A program made the position numbers and the translations under genes. DNA of 64,000 nt. It comes from Elusimicrobiota bacterium (GTDB lineage Bacteria > Elusimicrobiota > Elusimicrobia > UBA1565 > UBA9628). Shown here in pieces: positions 46,542 through 54,697 of the stretch. Each line of letters opens with the position of its first letter. The first letter of the stretch is position 1. The stretch covers positions 62,001-126,000 of the forward strand of contig DMMY01000001.1 in the NCBI GenBank assembly GCA_003452935.1. Reading direction: 5' to 3'. A model generated the notes under the pieces. It made no database searches. It was not told the DNA's origin and was given only the letters and a program-made list of their open reading frames with translations.

Positions 46542-47428
46542 TATTTTGTAAGCACTTTTACTATTTTGTCAAAATCAGTTAGAGAATAAAAGAAGATAGT
46601 TACGCTCCCTTTTGTTGGGTCCTTCTTTGTTTTGATGTCAACCTTTGTGCCTAATCTGTGTTGTAAAGATGTTTCAATTGATTTTATATCAGCTGATTTT
46701 GACGGTTTGTTTGTTTTATATGAATCAGATATATCATCTTTTTTATTGGTTGTTCTCGCCAGATCTTCTGTATCCCTAACCGATAGATTTTGTTCTAATA
46801 CACGATTGAATAGGACTTGACGTAAAGAATGATCAGGTACCATTAATATCGCTCTAGCATGACCTTCACTAATTTGTCTGCATTGTATTGATTTTTGGAT
46901 GTTTTCTGGTAGTTCAAGAAGACGCAGTGTATTTGAGACAGATGATTTTGACTTTCCTACCACTTGTGTGAGTTCTGTCTGAGATATTTGAAATTCCTTC
47001 ATGAGTCGCAGATAGCCGAGAGCCTGCTCAATGGCATTTAGGTCCTCGCGCTGCAAATTTTCCACCAGAGCCAGGGCGAGGCGTTGTTTGTCTGATTTCG
47101 CAGATCGGATTATAACTTCGACTTCATTCATTCCTGCGAGTTCGCAGGCGCGTAATCGTCTTTCTCCGGCAATAATCTCATAGTTATCTTTTGCTTGGTC
47201 ATATGATACCACGATAGGCTGTGCCAGACCATGTTCTTTTATTGAAGAGGCCAACTCGCTTAATTTTTCTTGGTCAAAATGTTTGCGTGGTTGGTATCTG
47301 TTTACACATATTTTTTCAATTGGTATCTTGAGGGAAACGTCCTGTTGGGTTCCGGTTGAAGAAGTATTTTTAGAAATTTCTTCTGTCGGTATGAGAGCCG
47401 CAAGTCCTCTTCCTAAAGCTTTTCTCAT
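46541..47428 (-). CDS. parB: Chromosome partitioning protein ParB (Spo0J)
   Basis: A 295-residue ParB: N-terminal CTPase/ParB domain with NRYQPRKHFDQEKL and YEIIAGERRLRACELAG, a helix-turn-helix domain (QISQTELTQVVGKSKSSVSNTLRLLELP, ISEGHARAIL), and a C-terminal dimerisation domain. It loads at parS and spreads as a sliding clamp to organise the origin region. It overlaps parA by ATGA. A parS-like site lies upstream of parA. Confidence 0.95.
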   Translation of the reverse strand: MRKALGRGLAALIPTEEISKNTSSTGTQQDVSLKIPIEKICVNRYQPRKHFDQEKLSELASSIKEHGLAQPIVVSYDQAKDNYEIIAGERRLRACELAGMNEVEVIIRSAKSDKQRLALALVENLQREDLNAIEQALGYLRLMKEFQISQTELTQVVGKSKSSVSNTLRLLELPENIQKSIQCRQISEGHARAILMVPDHSLRQVLFNRVLEQNLSVRDTEDLARTTNKKDDISDSYKTNKPSKSADIKSIETSLQHRLGTKVDIKTKKDPTKGSVTIFFYSLTDFDKIVKVLTK

Positions 47429-48246
47429 GAGATCTTCTCCGCTGGTTTGTTTTCAGGTTTGGCATCCGAGACTGGGTCTTGAATTCCGCGCCGCGCCAGG
47501 AATTCTCTGGCCAGATCAGCATAAGCTTCCGCTCCCCTTGACCGCGGATCATATTGAAAAATGCATTGTCCAAATCCTGGAGCTTCCGCAAGGCGTATGT
47601 TCCGTGGTATTATGGTCTTGAAAATGGATTTGCCAAAGTATTTCTCAACCTCTTGTTTTACTTGGTTGGATAGCACCATGCGCGAATCAAACATTGTTAG
47701 AACTCCCCCCTCTAATTCCAGGGATGGATTCAGGGCTTCTTTTACTTTATTGATTGTGTCTAGGAAGTGGGCTAGGCCTTCCATTGAGTAATATTCACCT
47801 TGTATTGGAATTATAACCTTGTTTGCTGCGTTTAGAGCGTTAATTGTGAGCAGGCCAAGCGACGGAGGGCAATCTATAACAACAAATTTAAATCTATCTT
47901 TCACTGCTGAGATAGCGCCTTTTAGGCGGCTTTCCCTGGCCAATGCTGGTACAAGCTCTACTTCAGCTCCAACCAGCTCTGGTCCAGATCCGCAAACGAA
48001 TAGAGTTGGTATTACGGTTCCTTTGATGGTTTTTTCAATCGGTAACAACTCAACAAGGACATTATATGCGCTAGGTGTAAATTGCCTCTTGTCAAAGCCA
48101 AGCCCGGATGTCGCGTTGCCTTGAGGGTCAAGATCTATGAGCAAGGTCTCCTGTTTGAGCAAGGCGATGGCCGCGGCAAGGTTTATGGCGGTTGTGGTCT
48201 TTCCAACCCCCCCCTTCTGATTTGCAACAACAATTATTTCTGCCAA
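47425..48246 (-). CDS. parA: Chromosome partitioning ATPase ParA (Soj)
   Basis: A Walker-type ATPase with the deviant Walker A ANQKGGVGKTTTAINLA. Walker B and downstream motifs (FVVIDCPPSLGLLTINAL) are present. The start chosen is TTG 48246 (MAEIIVVANQKGG), because CGGAG sits about 7 bases upstream and it gives the standard N-terminus with 273 residues. In-frame ATGs at 48318 and 48330 would add 24-28 unrelated residues. It moves ParB-parS complexes over the nucleoid. Confidence 0.93.
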   Translation of the reverse strand: MAEIIVVANQKGGVGKTTTAINLAAAIALLKQETLLIDLDPQGNATSGLGFDKRQFTPSAYNVLVELLPIEKTIKGTVIPTLFVCGSGPELVGAEVELVPALARESRLKGAISAVKDRFKFVVIDCPPSLGLLTINALNAANKVIIPIQGEYYSMEGLAHFLDTINKVKEALNPSLELEGGVLTMFDSRMVLSNQVKQEVEKYFGKSIFKTIIPRNIRLAEAPGFGQCIFQYDPRSRGAEAYADLAREFLARRGIQDPVSDAKPENKPAEKIS

Positions 48247-48587
48247 TGCATTCTCCGGTGGTTGGAGTGGTGGGAATTTTGTTCGTTGCGGGGCATGCAC
48301 GATATTTATAGCATTCATCGTGCTGCGCAATCAACTCATCGACGCAGCGTTGTGAAAAAGTTTTCACGTTTGAACTCAGCAAGTATGACGGATAAAGTTT
48401 TCACGTGAAACACGCAGGCAGGTGTAGTCTGTTAGGTGCTTTTTAATGCTATGTATTATCTTTTAATATGTTTAAGAGCAGTTGTGTTGTAAGTCGGGTC
48501 GGAATTGTGCCGGGATGGGCCCACGCGTCGGGTATTCAATTGCAGGGGGATAGGGCTATGCGAACGGGGCAGAGGCTCGGAATTTGG
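48247..48587. other. Intergenic region upstream of parAB, no convincing gene
   Basis: About 340 bases between parA and the agmatinase gene. It contains a parS-like site, a 13-base direct repeat (AAAGTTTTCACGT at 48357-48369 and 48394-48406) and an AT-rich stretch (about 48430-48480) with GATAAT-like boxes on minus that could serve parA. Beyond that, about 48490-48587 is GC-rich with no clear signal. No ORF of merit or RNA gene was seen. Confidence 0.5.
48397..48412. promoter_or_regulatory. parS-like site
   Basis: The core CACGTG (48402-48407) is followed by AAACA, a perfect right half of the TGTTNCACGTGAAACA consensus. The left half GTTTT has two mismatches. It sits about 150 bases upstream of the parA start. 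A further partial site lies near 48360-48375 (GTTTTCACGTTTGAAC). Location near parAB and the origin supports a real site. Confidence 0.6.
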
Positions 48588-49478
48588 TCAGGCCTGCAGA
48601 TATCCCATCAGGCGATAGATGAGCTTGGCCGCGGCGACTTCGGATGAAACGGTATCTTGCAGGGGGCAAAGCTCCATGATTTCCGCGCCGACAACTTTTT
48701 TTGACGCGATGACGGCTTTGAAAAGAGCGAGCGCCTCGTGCCAGAGGTATCCGCCGGGCTGGGGCGTGCCTACTCCCGGCATGGCCGCGGGGTCGAAGCC
48801 GTCCAGGTCGATGGAAAGATAAACCGTGGGGGGCAATCGGCGCAGGACTTGCGGAATCAGCCGCCGCATGTCGCGATGCTCATGCCACAAAAATGTCGAG
48901 ACGCGGCCGCGGTTAAGCAAGTGGGCTTCCTCCTCGGCCACGGAACGGATGCCTACCTGGACAATGGGGCATTGCCTGGATATGGGATACATGGCGCAGG
49001 CGTGATTCAAGGGGGAACCCTCATATTCCGGCCGCATATCCGCGTGGGCGTCAAAGTGCAGAACGCCCAAGTCAGGGTATCGGCGCAGAAAAGGGGGGAT
49101 TGTCGCGTGAGAAAGGGAATGCTCGCCGCCGAGGCAAAAAAGAGTCTTGTCCGGCATGGCGGCAATGCGCGCCACGGTCGCGGCAATGCGGGCAAAGACG
49201 CGGTGCGCCGGGCCTGCTAGGCGGGGGGGGCGAAGGGTGTGGATTCCGCCGGAGTAAGTTTGGCGGCCCAGTTCCTCGTCGAAGAGCTCGACGCCCAAGG
49301 AGCCTTCGAGCAACGCCGCGGGGCCGCGACAGGTTCCTTTCTTGTGAGAGGTGGTGCGTTCATAAGCCAGCGGCAAGACGACGAATCGCGCCTTTTTCAG
49401 CGGCGCCGCCACGCCCATAAAATGGCCCGCGCGAGTCTCCCCGGCGGGCTGGAGCGCGGAGAGAGGAAAGCGCATCAC
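48588..49478 (-). CDS. speB: Agmatinase/ureohydrolase family protein
   Basis: A 296-residue binuclear manganese ureohydrolase. The metal ligands are in GGEHSLSH, DAHADMRPEYEG and SIDLDGFDPAAMPG, which match agmatinase better than arginase. It would cleave agmatine into putrescine and urea. It overlaps the deoxyhypusine-synthase-like gene (ATGA) and lies downstream of it. No arginine decarboxylase is adjacent, so the substrate supply is unknown; formiminoglutamase or another guanidino hydrolase cannot be fully excluded. Confidence 0.85.
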   Translation of the reverse strand: MMRFPLSALQPAGETRAGHFMGVAAPLKKARFVVLPLAYERTTSHKKGTCRGPAALLEGSLGVELFDEELGRQTYSGGIHTLRPPRLAGPAHRVFARIAATVARIAAMPDKTLFCLGGEHSLSHATIPPFLRRYPDLGVLHFDAHADMRPEYEGSPLNHACAMYPISRQCPIVQVGIRSVAEEEAHLLNRGRVSTFLWHEHRDMRRLIPQVLRRLPPTVYLSIDLDGFDPAAMPGVGTPQPGGYLWHEALALFKAVIASKKVVGAEIMELCPLQDTVSSEVAAAKLIYRLMGYLQA

Positions 49479-50542
49479 CGCAACGCGGTTGGAGCGGGGA
49501 TATTCGCGTCGTTTAGGAGATCGCTGTACTTGCGCGCCTTGCGGGCGCGCCAGGATCCCTTATGATAGGCGTAGGAGGCAAGCAGCGGCACGGCGATGGT
49601 CGCTTCGCAGAATACCATCTGTTCGTAAACGGTATCGACCTTGCCCCAGGAGCAGGCTTCGCGCAGGGTTGATCCGGACAAGGCGCCGTCGCGCTCGTCC
49701 GCGACGGTGATCTGGACTGCGTACTTGTGCATCTTTCCCTCATAGCCCAGCATCTCCATCCCGACGGTAATGTCCTGGGCGAAGTTCTTGGGAACCCCGC
49801 CTCCGATCATGACCAGCCCCGTGTCCTTGGCCGCCATCTTGAGCCGGACCAACTCCCGGAAATCGCGGGCGGAGTCGATGGTCGCGTGGGCGTCCGGGTT
49901 GTGCCACTGGTGATGCAGGAAGCCGAAACCGGCGGAACAGTCGGAAAATGCGGGCACGAATATGGGCACGCGCTTCTTGTAAGCGGCCAGCGTGATGGAG
50001 TCCTTGACCTTGCAGTTCTTGACCAGGTATTTGCCCATTTCCTCGATGAACTCTCGGGAGGAATAGGGTTGGGGCTTGAGCGAGTCCGCAATTTTGGCAA
50101 TGGTGTCGTCGGACTTGCCCAATTCGTCCTCGCAAATAAAGGTGTCGTAGATGCGGTCGACGCGCACGGAGCGCAGGGCGTGGTCGTCGGTCCATTTGCT
50201 GCCCCTGTAGTGCTTGAAGCCGAGGGACTCGAAGAAGTCCTGGTCGACGATATTGGCTCCCGTAGACACTATGGCGTCGACCATGTTGTTGTTAACCATG
50301 TCATAGACGACGCGCTTGAGGCCGGCTGAAAAAAGCGAACCGGCCAGGCACAGGATGACGTCGCAATCCTTGTCCGCCAGCATGCGGTCGTAAATCTCGC
50401 TGGCGCGCGCCAAGTCCCGGGCGGAAAAGGACATCTTGGACATGGCCTCTATGAGCGCGCGGCTGTCGTGCTTGGCGATATCGATGTGCTCGATAGGCTC
50501 TTGAAGAAAATCGGATTTTTTTAAATCATGTCTTTGGCTCAT
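49475..50542 (-). CDS. Deoxyhypusine-synthase-like protein
   Basis: A 355-residue member of the deoxyhypusine/homospermidine synthase-like family. NAD-binding segments are LCLAGSLFSAGLKRVVYDMV and GANIVDQDFFESLGFKHYRG; the active-site lysine is in REACSWGK. Bacteria lack eIF5A, so these proteins probably make homospermidine or a similar polyamine rather than modify a protein; that is established for some relatives and inferred here. ATG 50542 with GAGGA upstream is chosen; the open frame continues upstream but lacks homology. Agmatinase next door would supply putrescine, its expected substrate. Confidence 0.85.
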   Translation of the reverse strand: MSQRHDLKKSDFLQEPIEHIDIAKHDSRALIEAMSKMSFSARDLARASEIYDRMLADKDCDVILCLAGSLFSAGLKRVVYDMVNNNMVDAIVSTGANIVDQDFFESLGFKHYRGSKWTDDHALRSVRVDRIYDTFICEDELGKSDDTIAKIADSLKPQPYSSREFIEEMGKYLVKNCKVKDSITLAAYKKRVPIFVPAFSDCSAGFGFLHHQWHNPDAHATIDSARDFRELVRLKMAAKDTGLVMIGGGVPKNFAQDITVGMEMLGYEGKMHKYAVQITVADERDGALSGSTLREACSWGKVDTVYEQMVFCEATIAVPLLASYAYHKGSWRARKARKYSDLLNDANIPAPTALR

Positions 50543-50642
50543 GGTGTCCTCGTCGCCGACGACGTCGCTCTGCGGTTGGGCGACGTCCTCCTGCATGGAC
50601 GCGCTCAAGCCGTGAAAAAATATTCTATAACATAAATGCGCC

Positions 50643-51824
50643 ATGTCAAAACTTTCTTTTGCGCGGACAGGGATTTTCTGGGCCTTAACCGCCGCTTGCG
50701 CGGCGGCGGCCGCAAGCTCGGCGCACGCCCGCAAGCCGCGCAATCCGCGCTGGCATAAAAAAATCTCGTCGCCGGCGCGGGTGCCGCGGCTCGAGGCGGA
50801 GTCCCTGGAAAAGAGCAGCGCGCCCCGATCCGCCCAGGAGCCGGGCCAGGGCGCGGCGCGACTCTCGCCGGGGCGCTGGCGTCCCGAGGTCAAGAAAGCG
50901 GTGGAGGATCTCGTGGCCGGACGCGGCAAGGACTCGTCCAAGTATGACGCGCAAAACCCTCCGGCGGCGGTTGTCGCTTTCAACGACGCGGCCATCGTCA
51001 ACGATATAGGCGAGGCGGTGTTCCAACGGATGGTTGACCGGGCGGATTTTAAGTTCCATGATGGCTTTTGGCGGGAGGTTCCTATCGCCTATGGGCGCCA
51101 ACGGCTGCGCGCGGCGCAAGAAATCTTCGCGCAGACGCCCGTGTCGACCTGGCCCCAGCAGCCCGCTTACCACCAATACCGCAAGGGGTTTTTTCAAGCT
51201 TACCAGGACATGTGTTCTAAACTCGGGCGTCTGGAATGTCGAACTTGGCTGGCCAAGCTCTTGCGCGGATATCGCGCGGAGGAGGTGTCCTCTTATGCCA
51301 TGGCTACCATGGGAGAGGCATTCATGCGGCCCGTGCAGGAAGAGTTGGTGCGCTCCTCTCCGGAGGACACGGCCCCGATCGCCATTCGCCGCGGCTTGGC
51401 TTTCATCCCGGAAATCAAGGAGCTTGTTTCCTTGTTGCTTAAGTCCGGCTTTGACGTCTGGGTCATAGACGCCAACGAGCAGAAACAATTGGAGGTCGTG
51501 ACCCGAGAATATGGAATCGATATCTCCCGCAACTGGGGCATCCGCGGCAAGCTCGTCCAAGACAAGTTGAGCGGGGAGGTCTCCGAGCCTGTTCCCATAA
51601 ACGGAGGCAAGGCCGTGATCGCGGTCACGCAGCTGGGTCGCCCGCCGGCCTTGGTCGTGGGTTCCAGTCGCGACGATCAGGAGATGCTTTTTTACGGCGG
51701 GGGAGTTAAACTCCTGCTCGACCGGGGGGATCCGGCCTTGCGCCGGCTGGCCGAAGAAAAAGGGTGGCTGGTGCAGCCGGCTTTTCTGCCGAGGGCGCCT
51801 GTTCCCGAGCCGGCCAAGCCGTGA
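50643..51824 (+). CDS. Secreted HAD-like protein with degenerate catalytic motifs
   Basis: A 393-residue exported protein (signal peptide with a long alanine run, cleaved near AHA) with a basic, disordered linker to about residue 95. The rest resembles secreted phosphoserine-phosphatase-like HAD proteins: VVAFNDAAIVNDIGEAVF (110-127) aligns with the motif I region AVFDxDNTxxxNDIGEAVF; PEIKELVSLLLKSGFDVWVIDAN (256-278) with motif II; GSSRDDQEML (340-349) with motif IV. The DxD nucleophile pair is absent (Ala/Asn), motif II ends in Asn and the first acid of motif IV is Ser. A binding or structural role is more likely than phosphatase activity. TATAAC at 50626 may be its -10. Confidence 0.65.
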   Translation: MSKLSFARTGIFWALTAACAAAAASSAHARKPRNPRWHKKISSPARVPRLEAESLEKSSAPRSAQEPGQGAARLSPGRWRPEVKKAVEDLVAGRGKDSSKYDAQNPPAAVVAFNDAAIVNDIGEAVFQRMVDRADFKFHDGFWREVPIAYGRQRLRAAQEIFAQTPVSTWPQQPAYHQYRKGFFQAYQDMCSKLGRLECRTWLAKLLRGYRAEEVSSYAMATMGEAFMRPVQEELVRSSPEDTAPIAIRRGLAFIPEIKELVSLLLKSGFDVWVIDANEQKQLEVVTREYGIDISRNWGIRGKLVQDKLSGEVSEPVPINGGKAVIAVTQLGRPPALVVGSSRDDQEMLFYGGGVKLLLDRGDPALRRLAEEKGWLVQPAFLPRAPVPEPAKP

Positions 51825-51896
51825 ATTTTTCTAGTGCGAAGGTGAGTCATTTTGTATTATGTTCCTGCGAAAGCGCCGAGAACGAGGACAATACAT

Positions 51897-52196
51897 ATGG
51901 CTAAGCCCAAAACCCAGGAGGTGGGGGATCTCTTTGTTTCGGAGACCGAGCTGACGATTAAGCTCTTGCCCTCCCGGAAAAGCGGCACGCAGCGCATCCG
52001 ATGGTTTTCCGGAGGTTGCGTGAAAAACTTGAAACTGGCGGCCAAGGATATCTCCTGCCTGGTCGGCCGGCTCCAAGGGCGTTCTCGCGTGATCCGGGGA
52101 CTGACCGTCATGACGGACCGCGGTGCGGCTTGCGACCTTGAGCGCACGGGCGTGCCGCGGGCCGTGACCAAGGCCGGATTCGAAGTCCTCAGGTAA
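51897..52196 (+). CDS. Small basic protein of unknown function
   Basis: A 99-residue protein with no signal peptide. ATG 51897 is chosen because GAGGAC lies about 8 bases upstream and it gives MAKPKTQEVGDLF; an in-frame upstream ATG at 51852 lacks a site. The sequence is rich in Lys/Arg, with short beta-prone segments (ELTIKLLPS, RIRWFSGGCVKNLKL). No family recognised; it could bind nucleic acid. It converges on tatD with 2 bases between the stops. Confidence 0.5.
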   Translation: MAKPKTQEVGDLFVSETELTIKLLPSRKSGTQRIRWFSGGCVKNLKLAAKDISCLVGRLQGRSRVIRGLTVMTDRGAACDLERTGVPRAVTKAGFEVLR

Positions 52197-52198
52197 GA

Positions 52199-53008
52199 CT
52201 AGCCCAGTCGATATAGCGCCAGCGCGTTGCGCGTGGCGATTTGTGCCGCCTCATGGCCGGGCATGCCCCATAGCTCGGCCAAGGCCGCGCAGATTTGAGT
52301 CGCGGCCGCGGGTTCGTTGCGCTGTCCCCGGCGGGTTTGAGGCGGAAGGTAAGGACTGTCGGTCTCGAGGACCGTGTGGTCTGGGCCGATTCGGAGGAAG
52401 GCCGCGCGCAGGGCGGAGTTTTTCGGGTAGGTGATGGGGCCGTCGGCGCCCAAAGCGAAGCCGGCCGCGGCCAAGAAGGCCGCGTCATCAGGACTTCCGG
52501 AAAAACAATGCACGACGCCCCAGAACCGGTATGGGGGAGGACTCGAGGGGAAGATTTCCGCGACGATGGCGCGCAGGTCCGCATAGGCGTCGCGGCAGTG
52601 GATGACCACCGGTTTTTCCCAGCGGCGGCAGGCGGCGAGGATGCGGCGCAGGGCGGCCGTCTGAACGGGCGCGGGGACAGAGGCGCGCGTATAATCGAGA
52701 CCGATCTCTCCTATCGCGACAACCTCGGGCAAGAGGGAGTGTTCGGCGAGGCGCGAGAGCAGTTCGTCGGTGTATTGATCGGCGTAGTAGGGATGCAGAC
52801 CCAAGGCGCAACGCACGGTTTTTGGGCGCGCGCGGGCGAAGGCCAAAACACGGGACCAGTGCTTGGGGCAATCCCCAATTTCGACAAGCCGTGAGACTCC
52901 CGCGGCCGCGGCGCGGGCAAGAACCGCCTCCCGGTCCGCGTCGAACTGCGGGTCCGTCAGATGGACATGGCTGTCGAATAATGGCGCAGGGCAACCGGAT
53001 TCGCGCAT
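52199..53008 (-). CDS. tatD: TatD-family metal-dependent hydrolase
   Basis: A 269-residue TIM-barrel hydrolase. FDSHVHL carries the first metal His pair, ALGLHPYYAD, IGEIGLDY, PVVIHCRDAY, VVHCFSG and LETDSPYL follow in order. TatD enzymes act as magnesium-dependent 3'-5' exonucleases or DNases in several bacteria. Its usual radical SAM companion is instead at 20675-21304. The next upstream gene on minus ends 3 bases before its ATG. Confidence 0.93.
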   Translation of the reverse strand: MRESGCPAPLFDSHVHLTDPQFDADREAVLARAAAAGVSRLVEIGDCPKHWSRVLAFARARPKTVRCALGLHPYYADQYTDELLSRLAEHSLLPEVVAIGEIGLDYTRASVPAPVQTAALRRILAACRRWEKPVVIHCRDAYADLRAIVAEIFPSSPPPYRFWGVVHCFSGSPDDAAFLAAAGFALGADGPITYPKNSALRAAFLRIGPDHTVLETDSPYLPPQTRRGQRNEPAAATQICAALAELWGMPGHEAAQIATRNALALYRLG

Positions 53009-53011
53009 GGG

Positions 53012-54691
53012 CTAGGGGGACGGCAGCCGGCGTTTGGGTCCGGCGGCGGGGGTTTCTCCGCGGCGCTGGGCCGGAGCAGGCGGCAGGCGGTCGTAGAGCG
53101 CCAAAACGGCGGGGTCGGTTTCGCGGGCCAGGTAGTCGGCGCGCGCCTTGGCGGCGGGAGCGGATTGCGCATAATAATGGTCTAAAACCATGACCCGCGC
53201 CAGCAAGCGGACCGCGGGGTCCGGATCCGCCAGGGCGCGCGTCACGAGAGGCAGGGTTTCCGACGGCTCGAGATCCGCGAACAAGTTGAGGGCTCTGGCG
53301 CGGACCAGGGGCTGCGCGCTTTGCAGCCATTCATCGCGGCGCACGCGCACGGCGGACGGTGATTTCTTGGCGATTTGAAAAAGGGCGTAATCGGCGTTAT
53401 GGCGGACTATTTCCGCGTCGTCATCAAGCATTTCGGCGAGGGCGTCGATCCAGCGCGGGTCCTTGAATTGAGCCGCCTTGGCGGCCGCTTCGGCGCGCAG
53501 CGAGGCGTCTTCGCTTGTCAGCAGGCGCCCCAGGGTTTCGACCTGGGCGTAGCGCAGAAGCTCTTCTCGCCGGTAATCGAGAATTTCTCTTATGCGCTGC
53601 TCGGCCGGCTCGCCGTCGTCGTAGCGCGGGTTGGCCCGGTAGAGGGCTAGATAGAAGGGCAAGGCGGCCTCGCGATCAGCGCGCTGCTTGAAATGGAGTT
53701 GAGCGAGCTTGGCGGCGCTGTAAAGATCCTCCGGGGCGCTTTCCCATGCGTCGGTGAATCGGCGCAAGGCCTGTTGCGCGTCGCCGTCGCTAAGAGCCAG
53801 AGCGGCCTCGATCCTGGCAGCCCCGGCATGCGCGGGCTGACGGGATAGAGTTTCCGCCACCATGGCCCGGGCTCCGGCAATGCCGTCCCGGTTCCAAATC
53901 GCGAGAGCGAGGGTGGAATAAATCCGCGGGTCATCCGGCTTTAAACGGCGGAGTTCTTCAAGAGCTTCCCGAGCCAGGAGCGCTTCTTCCGCGCCGGGGC
54001 CGGAGGCAGGGCGTTGCGCCAGGCGCCCGAGCTCTTCCAAGGCCATGCGGGTCTCAAAGGCTTGGGGATTCGCCGTGGCCAGGCGCGACCAATGCGTGAG
54101 AGCGGCGCGCCAGTCGCCTGACTCGGAGGCTAGCTGTCCCCGGTAATAAAGAAGCCCCGGCTCATCGGGGTGGGCGGCGAGCGCGGAGTCAAGGAGGCGA
54201 AGAGCTTCGGACCGCCGGCCTCGGGATGCGGCTATGTGGGCAAGATAATTGAGAGTATTGGGCTCGTGGGGAGAAGCGGCGAGAATCTTATTGAGCCGGG
54301 CTTCGTTTTCCGCGGACGGGTCGAAGGCGCCGGCGTCCAAAAAATGCCGATCCTGGTACAGGACGACCAGGGAATGGGCCCGCAGGAAGGCTTCGTCGCC
54401 GAAGAACCCGCGGGCCCAATACATGACATAGAACGCGTCGACCGGCCGGCCGTTGTGGTATAGGGCTTCGGCCAAGCGCAGGTGGTTTATGGGATCGAGA
54501 AAGCGGGCGCGAAAGTCGGAACGGGCTTTCTGCAGTTCGGAGGCGGATCGAGCGGACCGGGATTTTTGGGGCGGGGCCGGCACGCGGCGGGAGAGCCACC
54601 GATAGAAGAGTCCAACGTAGAAGACAACGGCGACCGCAATGATGCACGCGGCAGCGGCGATGATGAATTGGTGGCGGCGCCTGGCGCGCAT
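53012..54691 (-). CDS. Membrane-anchored TPR/HEAT-like repeat protein
   Basis: A 559-residue protein with a single N-terminal membrane anchor (FIIAAAACIIAVAVVFYVGLFY) followed by helical repeats. Residues about 60-350 look like TPRs (RLAEALYHNGRPVDAFYVMYWA, LGPAHP-like blocks) and about 385-520 look like HEAT repeats (DASLRAEAAAKAAQFKDPRWIDALAEML). No catalytic motif. It is likely a periplasmic or cytoplasmic protein-interaction scaffold. It lies between tatD and another anchored protein in the same minus run. Confidence 0.7.
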   Translation of the reverse strand: MRARRRHQFIIAAAACIIAVAVVFYVGLFYRWLSRRVPAPPQKSRSARSASELQKARSDFRARFLDPINHLRLAEALYHNGRPVDAFYVMYWARGFFGDEAFLRAHSLVVLYQDRHFLDAGAFDPSAENEARLNKILAASPHEPNTLNYLAHIAASRGRRSEALRLLDSALAAHPDEPGLLYYRGQLASESGDWRAALTHWSRLATANPQAFETRMALEELGRLAQRPASGPGAEEALLAREALEELRRLKPDDPRIYSTLALAIWNRDGIAGARAMVAETLSRQPAHAGAARIEAALALSDGDAQQALRRFTDAWESAPEDLYSAAKLAQLHFKQRADREAALPFYLALYRANPRYDDGEPAEQRIREILDYRREELLRYAQVETLGRLLTSEDASLRAEAAAKAAQFKDPRWIDALAEMLDDDAEIVRHNADYALFQIAKKSPSAVRVRRDEWLQSAQPLVRARALNLFADLEPSETLPLVTRALADPDPAVRLLARVMVLDHYYAQSAPAAKARADYLARETDPAVLALYDRLPPAPAQRRGETPAAGPKRRLPSP

Positions 54692-54697
54692 GGACTG

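Noticed and set aside
50543..51001. Upstream extension of the deoxyhypusine-synthase-like frame
   Set aside because: It would read antisense through the secreted HAD-like gene; homology and the ribosome binding site support ATG 50542.
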